DNA from: JAURVT01 sp049059935 | GTDB taxonomy: Bacteria > Actinomycetota > Actinomycetes > Propionibacteriales > Nocardioidaceae | Assembly: GCF_049059935.1 (NCBI RefSeq) | Contig: NZ_JBMGQR010000043.1 | Span: forward strand, 1 to 35,721 | DNA: 35,721 nucleotides | Reading direction: 5' to 3' | In this document: one piece after another, positions 19,878-27,188 of the stretch | Layout of the letters: each line of letters starts with the position of its first letter | Position numbering within the stretch: position 1 is the stretch's first letter | Program-made: the position numbers and the translations under genes | Notes under the pieces: generated by a model | What the model saw: the letters and a program-made list of their open reading frames with translations, nothing else | What the model was told of the DNA's origin: nothing | Database searches by the model: none

Positions 19878-22763
19878 ATGACAGAGACCGTCAACGGCAC
19901 CAGCGGCGACACGAAGACCGGCGCAGGCAAGGGCCTGAGCATCGAGCGCGTGTACACCACCGCGGGCGTGCACCCCTACGACGCGGTCACCTGGGAGCGC
20001 CGCGACGTGGTGCAGACCAACTGGAAGACCGGCGAGACCGTCTTCGAGCAGCGGGGCGTCGAGTTCCCCGACACGTGGAGCGTCAACGCGTCCACGATCG
20101 TCACCACCAAGTACTTCCGCGGCGCCGTCGGTGCGGCCGACCGCGAGCAGAGCCTCAAGCAGCTCCTCGACCGCGTCGTGCTCACCTACGTCAAGGCGGG
20201 CAAGGACCACGGCTACTTCGCCACCCCGGCCGACGCCGAGGTGTTCGAGCACGAGCTGACGCACATGCTGCTGCACCAGGTGTTCAGCTTCAACAGCCCC
20301 GTGTGGTTCAACGTCGGCACGTCCAGCCCCCAGCAGGTCTCAGCGTGCTTCATCCTCGCCGTCGACGACTCGATGGACTCGATCCTGAACTGGTACCGCG
20401 AGGAGGGCCTGATCTTCAAGGGCGGCTCCGGTGCCGGCCTCAACCTCTCGCGCATCCGCTCGTCCAAGGAGCTGCTCCGCAGCTCGGGCGGCACCGCGTC
20501 GGGCCCGGTCTCCTTCATGCGCGGCGCCGACGCGTCCGCGGGCACCATCAAGTCCGGCGGCGCCACGCGTCGTGCGGCCAAGATGGTCGTCCTCGACGTC
20601 GACCACCCCGACATCGAGGAGTTCGTCGCCACCAAGGCCCGCGAGGAGGACAAGATCCGCGTCCTGCGCGACGCCGGCTTCGACATGGACCTCGGCGGCA
20701 ACGACATCACGTCGGTGCAGTACCAGAACGCCAACAACTCGGTCCGGGTCAACGACGAGTTCATGCGCGCGGTCGAGGAGGGCGGCGACTTCGGTCTGCG
20801 CGCCCGCACCGACGGCTCGGTGATCGACACCGTCGACGCCAAGAAGCTCTTCGGCGACATCGCCCAGGCCGCCTGGGCCTGCGCCGACCCCGGCATCCAG
20901 TACGACGGCACCATCAACGACTGGCACACCACCCCCGAGACGGGCCGCATCACCGCGTCCAACCCCTGCTCGGAGTACATGCACCTGGACAACTCCTCGT
21001 GCAACCTCGCCAGCCTGAACCTGCTGAAGTTCCTCAACGAGGACGGCTCGTTCGACGTCCAGACGTTCGTCAAGGCCACCGAGCTGATCATCACCGCGAT
21101 GGACATCTCGATCTGCTTCGCCGACTTCCCGACCGAGGCGATCGGCGACACCACCCGCGCCTACCGCCAGCTCGGCATCGGCTTCGCCAACCTCGGCGCG
21201 CTGCTCATGGCGTCCGGCCTGGCCTACGACTCCGACGGCGGCCGCGCGTTCGCCGGCGCCATCACCTCGCTGATGACCGGCACCTCGTACCGGCGCTCGG
21301 CCGAGCTGGCCGGCGTCGTCGGCCCGTACGACGGCTTCGCGCAGAACGAGGCGGGCCACACCCGCGTCATGCGCAAGCACCAGGCGGCCAACGACACCAT
21401 CCGCACGCTTCACACGATGGACATCGCCGTGCACCGCGAGGCCACCAAGCAGTGGGCCAAGAACCTCGAGATCGGCACCGCCAACGGCTGGCGCAACTCG
21501 CAGGCCTCGGTGCTCGCGCCCACCGGCACCATCGGCTTCATGATGGACTGCGACACCACCGGCATCGAGCCCGACTTCTCGCTGGTCAAGTTCAAGAAGC
21601 TCGTCGGCGGCGGCTCCATGCAGATCGTCAACCAGACGATCCCGGTGGCGCTGCGCAAGCTCGGCTACGCCGAGGAGACCGTCGAGGCGATCGTCGAGTA
21701 CATCGGCGAGCACGGCCACGTCATCGACGCACCCGGCCTCAAGACCGAGCACTACGAGGTCTTCGACTGCGCCATGGGTGAGCGCTCCATCAAGCCCATG
21801 GGCCACGTCCGGATGATGGCCGCCGCGCAGCCGTTCCTCTCGGGCGCCATCTCCAAGACGGTCAACCTCCCCGAGGACGCCACCGTCGAGGAGATCCAGG
21901 ACGTCTACTTCCAGGGCTGGAAGCTCGGCCTCAAGGCGCTCGCGGTCTACCGCGACAACTGCAAGGTCGGCCAGCCCCTGGCCGACGCCAAGGCCAAGAA
22001 GGCCGACAAGGTCGCCGACGAGGTCAAGACCGTCGTCGTCGAGAAGCCGGTCCGCAAGCGTCTGCCCAAGTCGCGCCCGTCGATCACCACGTCGTTCACC
22101 GTGGGCGGTGCCGAGGGCTACATGACCTCGGGCTCCTACACCGACGGCGAGCTCGGCGAGGTCTTCCTCAAGCTCGGCAAGCAGGGCTCGACCCTGGCCG
22201 GCGTGATGGACGCCTTCTCGATCGCGGTCTCGATCGGCCTGCAGTACGGCGTCCCGCTGGAGACGTTCGTCGGCAAGTTCACCAACCTGCGCTTCGAGCC
22301 CGCCGGCCTGACCGACGACGCCGACGTGCGGATGAGCCAGTCGATCATGGACTACATCTTCCGCCGCCTCGCGCTGGACTACCTGCCGTTCGACACCCGC
22401 TCGGCGATGGGCATCCACACCGCCGAGGAGCGCCAGCGTCAGCTCGAGACCGGCTCGTACGAGCTCGTCGAGTCCTTCTCGGAGGTCGAGTCCCTGACGT
22501 CGGCAGACGACGCCCCGGCCACCTCGGCCGTGGTGAAGGACGAGCTGGCGACCGAGGCCCAGGTCCCCGCGGCCGACGCCAAGGTCGTCGCCGACGCCGC
22601 CAAGCCGGCCCCGGCCACCGCGCACACCTCGGCCGAGCTGCTGGAGTCCATCACCGGCTCCGCGGTCGACAGCCCGCTGTGCTTCACCTGCGGCACCAAG
22701 ATGCGCCCCGCCGGCTCGTGCCACGTCTGCGAGGGCTGCGGCAGCACCTCCGGCTGCAGCTGA
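19878..22763 (+). CDS. nrdJ: vitamin B12-dependent (class II) ribonucleotide reductase
   Basis: NrdJ makes deoxyribonucleotides using adenosylcobalamin to generate a thiyl radical, so it works with or without oxygen. The 961 residues include the first redox Cys157 (SACFIL), the active-site triad Asn362, Cys364 and Glu366 in NPCSE, and a C-terminal TSCPD domain (about 735-855). A Cys-rich tail (C935 and C938, then HVCEGCG, ending SGCS) probably binds zinc and carries the thiols that re-reduce the active site. The ATG at 19878 follows GGGAG. It is co-transcribed with nrdR and followed by a strong hairpin. Activity needs a cobalamin supply that is not encoded here. Confidence 0.97.
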   Translation: MTETVNGTSGDTKTGAGKGLSIERVYTTAGVHPYDAVTWERRDVVQTNWKTGETVFEQRGVEFPDTWSVNASTIVTTKYFRGAVGAADREQSLKQLLDRVVLTYVKAGKDHGYFATPADAEVFEHELTHMLLHQVFSFNSPVWFNVGTSSPQQVSACFILAVDDSMDSILNWYREEGLIFKGGSGAGLNLSRIRSSKELLRSSGGTASGPVSFMRGADASAGTIKSGGATRRAAKMVVLDVDHPDIEEFVATKAREEDKIRVLRDAGFDMDLGGNDITSVQYQNANNSVRVNDEFMRAVEEGGDFGLRARTDGSVIDTVDAKKLFGDIAQAAWACADPGIQYDGTINDWHTTPETGRITASNPCSEYMHLDNSSCNLASLNLLKFLNEDGSFDVQTFVKATELIITAMDISICFADFPTEAIGDTTRAYRQLGIGFANLGALLMASGLAYDSDGGRAFAGAITSLMTGTSYRRSAELAGVVGPYDGFAQNEAGHTRVMRKHQAANDTIRTLHTMDIAVHREATKQWAKNLEIGTANGWRNSQASVLAPTGTIGFMMDCDTTGIEPDFSLVKFKKLVGGGSMQIVNQTIPVALRKLGYAEETVEAIVEYIGEHGHVIDAPGLKTEHYEVFDCAMGERSIKPMGHVRMMAAAQPFLSGAISKTVNLPEDATVEEIQDVYFQGWKLGLKALAVYRDNCKVGQPLADAKAKKADKVADEVKTVVVEKPVRKRLPKSRPSITTSFTVGGAEGYMTSGSYTDGELGEVFLKLGKQGSTLAGVMDAFSIAVSIGLQYGVPLETFVGKFTNLRFEPAGLTDDADVRMSQSIMDYIFRRLALDYLPFDTRSAMGIHTAEERQRQLETGSYELVESFSEVESLTSADDAPATSAVVKDELATEAQVPAADAKVVADAAKPAPATAHTSAELLESITGSAVDSPLCFTCGTKMRPAGSCHVCEGCGSTSGCS

Positions 22764-22781
22764 CGCTGCGCCCAGCAACGC

Positions 22782-22823
22782 CCCGAGGGCCCGGATCGAC
22801 GTCTGTCGGTCCGGGCTCTCGGG
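22782..22823. terminator. hairpin after nrdJ
   Basis: CCCGAGGGCCCGGA (22782-22795) pairs with TCCGGGCTCTCGGG (22810-22823) with a single G-U pair. The stem continues as CGAC/GTCG around a GTCT loop. It lies between the convergent nrdJ and protease genes and can serve both. Confidence 0.75.
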
Positions 22824-22861
22824 CGTGTGAGGACGGCGCGCGTCGAGCGTGCGACGTCGGG

Positions 22862-23716
22862 CTAGGGGTTCAGGCAGGGGCCTGCGCCGGCGGCAGTCAA
22901 GCCGCGTCGGTCGCCGTCTCCCCAACGGGTCTGGGCGAACGACTCGGCATGCATGACCTGTCGGCGGTCGTCGACGTGGTCCAGACCCATCAGGTGGCCG
23001 AGCTCGTGCATCACCAGCGAGGTGGCGGCGGCGCGACCCTGGGCGCCGTACGTCGTCAGCAGGTCGTCGACGTAGTCGCGGTCGAGCGTGACGGTGCCGG
23101 TCACGTACATCATCGACTCGCCCGACTCGTCGGGCATCGAGACCGGTAGGGCGTAGCCGGCCAGATCCTTCAGACCCGGAACCGTCACCTCGTCGGTCCA
23201 CGAGATCAGCACCGGGGCGTGGCGCGCGCCGTACCGATCGGGTTGCCACGAGGGACGGACACCTGAGACGACCTCGGTGGTCCGGCCCTCGGACACCAGG
23301 TCCAGTCCGGTCGCCCGCTCGATCTTGGCGACCGCCGCAGCGACGATCTTCGTGCTGCCGCGAGGAGCGTCGCCGGACACGACGTAGGGGATCGGGTGGC
23401 ATGAGCTCCACCTGATGGGCGACCCGTCGGCCTGGAGCTCCAGCACCTCGTACCCGTCCGGCTCGACGGTTGCCGCCCGGCTGGGGCCGGCGGTGGACGG
23501 TGGGGCAGGCGCGGTGGCGGGCGCGCTGGGCGAGGACTCGGCGGCGACGACCTTCGCGCCGCCGTCCTCGTCAGACACCTCGCCGACGACCACGGCGGTC
23601 CCGACGAGCACGACGATCCCGGCGAGGGTCGACGTCGCGCGACGTCGTCGCCGACGAGCACCCGCGAGCCCGTCGTCGGCCCCGGGTCGCCGGGTGTGCG
23701 TCCCGAGCTGCACCAT
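22862..23716 (-). CDS. membrane-anchored metzincin-like zinc protease
   Basis: A 284-residue protein with a short Arg-rich cytoplasmic N-terminus, one membrane helix or uncleaved signal (about 28-46), a Ser/Ala/Pro-rich linker (60-83), and an extracellular catalytic domain. The zinc site HELGHLMGLDH has His237, Glu238, His241 and His247, and a Met-turn candidate M255 follows, as in matrixin-type metzincins. Two cysteines (C106, C281) could bridge the domain. The ATG at 23716 gives a sensible N-terminus and has CGGAG upstream; the longer frame to 23950 does not. It is divergent from an unknown gene, and the substrate is unknown. Confidence 0.82.
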   Translation of the reverse strand: MVQLGTHTRRPGADDGLAGARRRRRRATSTLAGIVVLVGTAVVVGEVSDEDGGAKVVAAESSPSAPATAPAPPSTAGPSRAATVEPDGYEVLELQADGSPIRWSSCHPIPYVVSGDAPRGSTKIVAAAVAKIERATGLDLVSEGRTTEVVSGVRPSWQPDRYGARHAPVLISWTDEVTVPGLKDLAGYALPVSMPDESGESMMYVTGTVTLDRDYVDDLLTTYGAQGRAAATSLVMHELGHLMGLDHVDDRRQVMHAESFAQTRWGDGDRRGLTAAGAGPCLNP

Positions 23717-23933
23717 CACGCTCCGTTCCTCGCGAGGAGGATAGGTCCCGGAACAGCGTTCTCGTGCCAGAACGTGCAGGACCGAGGTCGACCACGGGAT
23801 CCAGACGACGTCGGCCCCACGCGACGTTGTCCTGAGCCCGCTCCAGGTCCACAGGTCCTCCGCCCGGCGTGGTCTGTCCACAGATCCCGTGACGCCTCTC
23901 GTGCCGGCGCCACGCGACTCCGAGCCTGGATCC

Positions 23934-25202
23934 ATGCCCACCTCACGCACCCGCCGCGCCCGCCGTCCCGGACCCGATCGCCAACGCGCGCGTCGACGAC
24001 GCGACCGAGCCGAGCGGCTGGCTCGCTCGATGCACGAGCTGCCGCCGGAGCAGCAGGCACTCGTCGACGAGCTGGACGGGTTCGAGCGCAGCGGTGACGC
24101 GGCGGGTGCCCGCCGGATGTTCGAGCGCGAGGGTGGTCTGCCCTCGTCGCCGGCGGCGATCCTGGACCTGCTCGAGGTCGCCCGGCTGGAGGACGTCGGG
24201 TGCGCGCCGTCCTGGGTCTACGACCGCTGGGTGGCCCGGCAGGCCCAGCGGTGGCTGCCCCGTGACCCCGCCGGACGTCTGGCGCCGGCTCTCGACCAGA
24301 CCGCGTTCGCCGTGCCGCCGACCGAGGCGCCCGGCCCGGGGGAGGACTTCGGGGCCTACGCCCGCAGGGCCGTCGACGGCTACTACGCCAACTGGCTCGC
24401 CAACCAGATCGGGGTGTTCGAGCTGGGTGGCCTCGGGGCCTTCCTCGCGGCTCGGGCGGTGCCCGCGCTCACCGACCGCGCCCGGGGCGTCCGTCGTTGG
24501 GTCGAGGCGCCATGGGGCGTCTACGTCGCGGGTCACCTCACCGCCGGCGCGCTCGAGGTCCGCGACCTGCACACGCACACCTCGACCCGTGTCGTCCACC
24601 TCGGCATGGCCTCGGAGGTCCCGGTCGACCAGGCGTGGTTGGGGCGGATCGTGGCGGTGGACGACGACCCCGGCCACCTGTTCGAGTCCCCGCCCCTGCC
24701 GATCGACGAGACGACCGCCCGCACGCTCGCCGACGGCGACCTCTCGGTGCCGCGGGTCCTGGCCGTCCTCAGGGACGCGGTCGACCTCGGCCGACTACCG
24801 CGCGGCTTCGCGGCGAGGGAGGCGACGGACCTGTCTTGCGAGCTCGGACGCCGATCTCCGTTCGGGTTCGGGGAGCAGCCGACCGCGGATTTCCTCGCCG
24901 AGACGAGCCCGGGCGACGCCGAGGCCGTCGCCGAGCTGGTCCCCCTCGGAGTCGGTGAGCTGGAGCTGGACGCCATCCTCACCTTCGACACCATCGGACG
25001 GATGCTCGGGACGAGCCCCCAGGCGCCCGCGGGCCTGACCCCGTTGCTCGTGCCGCCGATCGTCGAGGCATCCCCGTTCGAGGCGCTCCGCAGGCATCGG
25101 ACCGGTCCCCGGCACGCCGAGGTCTGGCGTCACGTGCACCACCACACCCCGACCTTCGCCAAGCCCCGCTCGCGGGCGCTTCTCGACGCCTGCGCCGACT
25201 GA
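23934..25202 (+). CDS. hypothetical protein, 422 residues
   Basis: I do not recognise this protein. It starts with a very Arg-rich stretch of about 35 residues, then a helical acidic region (HELPPEQQALVDELDGFERSG), then a long domain with several well-formed helices and strands (for example ANWLANQIGVFELGGLGAF, and VVHLGMASEVPVDQ). There are no signal peptide, no clear membrane segments and no catalytic motif that I can name. The C-terminus has HVHHHTPTF. Composition and codon use match its neighbours, so it is very probably a real gene. The ATG at 23934 was chosen; an upstream start at 23889 would add 15 residues. It is followed after 25 nt by a small membrane-protein gene. Confidence 0.65.
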   Translation: MPTSRTRRARRPGPDRQRARRRRDRAERLARSMHELPPEQQALVDELDGFERSGDAAGARRMFEREGGLPSSPAAILDLLEVARLEDVGCAPSWVYDRWVARQAQRWLPRDPAGRLAPALDQTAFAVPPTEAPGPGEDFGAYARRAVDGYYANWLANQIGVFELGGLGAFLAARAVPALTDRARGVRRWVEAPWGVYVAGHLTAGALEVRDLHTHTSTRVVHLGMASEVPVDQAWLGRIVAVDDDPGHLFESPPLPIDETTARTLADGDLSVPRVLAVLRDAVDLGRLPRGFAAREATDLSCELGRRSPFGFGEQPTADFLAETSPGDAEAVAELVPLGVGELELDAILTFDTIGRMLGTSPQAPAGLTPLLVPPIVEASPFEALRRHRTGPRHAEVWRHVHHHTPTFAKPRSRALLDACAD

Positions 25203-25215
25203 CACCGAGGGCGGA

Positions 25216-25221
25216 TACCGT
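25216..25221 (+). promoter_or_regulatory. -10-like TACCGT, leaderless start of the membrane protein
   Basis: TACCGT ends 6 nt before the ATG at 25228, with no ribosome binding site between. It suggests that the gene has its own leaderless transcript although it follows another gene closely. Confidence 0.4.
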
Positions 25222-25227
25222 CACGGC

Positions 25228-25872
25228 ATGGGTCCGCCGACGCTGAACGATGCCCGCGCGTACACACGGGCCGTGGCGTTCGGGCAGCTCGTCCCGGGCG
25301 GCATGCTCGTCGGGGCCATCCCGGTGGTCGTCGCCGGTGAGGTCTCGCCCCTGGCTTTTGGCACGGTGATGGTGGTCGCGCTGGTCACGTCGATCATCGC
25401 CAACGTCGTCACCGTCTCGGTGGCGCGTCGCGAGGACCGACGACTCGTCGCCTCGGTCGACGAGGGCACCCGCGAGCTGACGTCCGGCGCGGTGCCGCTC
25501 GCACGCCCGGTGCCGGCGGTGGTGGTGCGCCGGCGCCGTGACGTCGTCGTGATGACGGCACTCCTGCCCGAGGCCGGTGCTCGGCGGGTGGCGCTCCACC
25601 CGCCGCGAGTCCTCGCCGACGAGCTCCGCAGGGGCAGCCACCACCTCGTCCACCTGCACCCTCGGCGCCCTGACGTCGCGTTGCTCGACGCCGGCGCCGA
25701 CGCCCACCTGCGGCACCTGGCGGGCCAGGATCCCCGCTGGACGGCCTGGGCCGTGCCCACGGACGGGTCCGTCATCGGCGGGTACGCCGCGGCGGCCGCC
25801 TTCGGTGCTGCGGGCTTCCTCGTCGGCGTCGGGCTCGGGGCGTCCGTGGCGCTGGTCGTCTCGGCCCTCTGA
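25228..25872 (+). CDS. hypothetical membrane protein, 214 residues
   Basis: Not recognised. Two hydrophobic helices lie at about 20-37 and 42-65, an Arg-rich soluble middle domain of about 115 residues follows, and a Gly/Ala-rich membrane segment lies at about 185-212. The middle domain has short beta-like stretches (VVVRRRRDVVVMTALL, VALLDAGADAHL) but no motif I can name. Start at ATG 25228 is supported by the 6-nt spacing from TACCGT. The FrnE-like gene follows after 24 nt. Confidence 0.65.
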   Translation: MGPPTLNDARAYTRAVAFGQLVPGGMLVGAIPVVVAGEVSPLAFGTVMVVALVTSIIANVVTVSVARREDRRLVASVDEGTRELTSGAVPLARPVPAVVVRRRRDVVVMTALLPEAGARRVALHPPRVLADELRRGSHHLVHLHPRRPDVALLDAGADAHLRHLAGQDPRWTAWAVPTDGSVIGGYAAAAAFGAAGFLVGVGLGASVALVVSAL

Positions 25873-25896
25873 CGGAGGAATGCGCGACACCGACCG

Positions 25897-26583
25897 ATGG
25901 TTCCACCAGGCGTGAACCCCACCGTCAAGGTCGACATCTGGTCCGACGTCGCGTGCCCCTGGTGCTACATCGGCAAGCGCAAGTTCGAGGAGGGCGTGCG
26001 CCGGTACGCCACGACGGACGGTTCTGCCGACGTCGAGGTCGAGTACCACTCCTTCGAGCTCGCGCCCGACACCCCCGTCGACTCCGACGGTTCGGAGGTC
26101 GACTTCCTCGCCCACCACAAGGGCATGGACGCCGCGCAGGTGCAGCAGATGCTGACGCAGGTCGGTGAGATCGCCGCGTCGGTCGGCCTGGACTACGACT
26201 TCGACGCGCTCCGCCACACCAAGACCCTCAAGGCCCACGAGCTGCTCCACCACGCCAAGGCGCACGGCCTGCAGGAGCCGATGAAGGAGCGCCTGCTCAA
26301 GGCGTACTTCGAGCAGGGCCGCCACGTCGGACGCGTCGACGACCTCGTCGCGCTCGCGACCGACGTCGGTCTGGACGCCGACGAGGCGCGGGCAGCCCTC
26401 GAGGACGGCCGGTACGCGGGCGACGTGCAGGCCGACATCGACCAGGCGCGGGCCTACGGCATCAACGGCGTCCCGTTCTTCGTCGTCGACGGCCGCTACG
26501 GCGTCTCCGGCGCGCAGGACCCCGACACCTTCGCCCAGGCCCTCGCCACCGCGGTCGCCGATCGCACCGAGGCGCAGTCGTGA
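25897..26583 (+). CDS. DsbA-family FrnE-like oxidoreductase
   Basis: A thioredoxin-fold protein of the FrnE subfamily, which acts in thiol-disulfide exchange or isomerisation. The 228 residues begin with the family motif VDIWSDVACPWCYIGKRKFE; the redox pair is Cys20 and Cys23 (CPWC). A helical insertion fills about 75-170, and the cis-proline loop is NGVPFFVVDG. There is no signal peptide, so it acts in the cytoplasm. Start choice is uncertain: ATG 25897 has no good ribosome binding site, and GTG 25912 would give MNPTVKVDIWSD, closer to usual lengths. Its stop overlaps the GTG of a tiny two-cysteine protein (GTGA), so the two are coupled. Confidence 0.88.
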   Translation: MVPPGVNPTVKVDIWSDVACPWCYIGKRKFEEGVRRYATTDGSADVEVEYHSFELAPDTPVDSDGSEVDFLAHHKGMDAAQVQQMLTQVGEIAASVGLDYDFDALRHTKTLKAHELLHHAKAHGLQEPMKERLLKAYFEQGRHVGRVDDLVALATDVGLDADEARAALEDGRYAGDVQADIDQARAYGINGVPFFVVDGRYGVSGAQDPDTFAQALATAVADRTEAQS

Positions 26584-26696
26584 CCGGCCCCTTCACCAAG
26601 GTCGGCGACGACGACGCCGGCACGTGCGTCGACGGCGTGTGCGCCGTCCCGGTCACGCAGCCCGCCGACGCCGACGTCCCGGACGGCGACGCCTAG
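26580..26696 (+). CDS. 38-residue two-cysteine protein coupled to the FrnE-like gene
   Basis: A GTG overlapping the FrnE-like stop (GTGA) opens a 38-residue frame: MTGPFTKVGDDDAGTCVDG, then VCAVPVTQPADADVPDGDA. It has two cysteines (C16, C21) four residues apart and many acidic residues. The overlap layout, the lack of any other use for this stretch, and the Cys pair next to a thiol oxidoreductase suggest a real translated microprotein, perhaps a substrate, metal site or partner. I cannot confirm it by homology. Its stop overlaps the stop of the gene on the other strand. Confidence 0.5.
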   Translation: MTGPFTKVGDDDAGTCVDGVCAVPVTQPADADVPDGDA

Positions 26697-27061
26697 TCGC
26701 CCTCGGGCTCGGGTGCGCGGCGTTCGACGCCGGGCGGACGGTCGCGCCAACGGGCGGCGGGATGCTCGGCCACGGCCTGCAGCACGTAGACCCACTCGCG
26801 CCGCGTCTCGGGGTCGAAGGTCAGGGCGTCGTTGTGGTGGTCGGTGCGCTGCAGGAAGAACGCCCAGCCACGCAGCAGGTCCAGGCCGCACCACTCGGGC
26901 ACCCACCCGAGCTCGGACCACTGCTCGCGGGCCGGCCGCAGCACCTCGGCGAGCTCGGCGGGGCCCTTGGCCAGCCGGGTGTAGGCGTCGTACCTGGTGG
27001 CCCACTCGAGCTGGGCCGCGAGGTGCGGCAGCGGGGGCAGCGCGTCCGGCTCCTCGTGCAT
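26693..27061 (-). CDS. hypothetical protein, 122 residues
   Basis: I do not recognise this small soluble protein. It is rich in Trp, Leu and Glu (LEWATRYDAYTRLAKGPAEL, WSELGWVPEWCGLDLLRGWA), probably mostly helical, with a charged disordered C-terminus (DRPPGVERRAPEPEGD). There is no signal or membrane segment. ATG at 27061; it is divergent from the flavin monooxygenase gene, with 127 bp between that hold a CRP-like site. It converges on the two-cysteine microprotein gene. Confidence 0.65.
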   Translation of the reverse strand: MHEEPDALPPLPHLAAQLEWATRYDAYTRLAKGPAELAEVLRPAREQWSELGWVPEWCGLDLLRGWAFFLQRTDHHNDALTFDPETRREWVYVLQAVAEHPAARWRDRPPGVERRAPEPEGD

Positions 27062-27108
27062 GGTTCAAGCCTGCCACGGTGCGTCGCCGAGCCGACGGCG
27101 TCACGCGC

Positions 27109-27126
27109 TGCAACCCCGTGCAACCC
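27109..27126. repeat. two TGCAACCC direct repeats, 10-bp period
   Basis: TGCAACCC occurs at 27109-27116 and again at 27119-27126, one helical turn apart, in the divergent region before the monooxygenase gene. Such phasing can mark a regulator site, but short repeats also occur by chance. Confidence 0.3.
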
Positions 27127-27148
27127 TCGCCTCCGTCGGCCGGACGTG

Positions 27149-27166
27149 GTGTGATCTGGCGCACAC
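27149..27166 (+). promoter_or_regulatory. CRP/GlxR-like operator upstream of the monooxygenase gene
   Basis: GTGTGATCTGGCGCACAC has GTGTGA, six bases, and GCACAC, one mismatch from the CRP/GlxR palindrome TGTGA-N6-TCACA. It ends 22 nt before the ATG at 27189 and probably overlaps the promoter. Control by a CRP-family regulator is possible. Confidence 0.45.
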
Positions 27167-27188
27167 CCCAGCACGAGAGGCGGACGCC

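Noticed and set aside
20340..23411. 1023-codon open frame on the minus strand
   Set aside because: It lies antisense to nrdJ and runs into the protease gene in another frame. Its composition is that of a GC-rich shadow frame.
25880..25915. 11-codon frame ATG to TGA before the FrnE-like gene
   Set aside because: Its GGAGG is only 1 nt from the ATG, too close, and the peptide has no feature. It may matter only as a chance overlap with the alternative GTG start.
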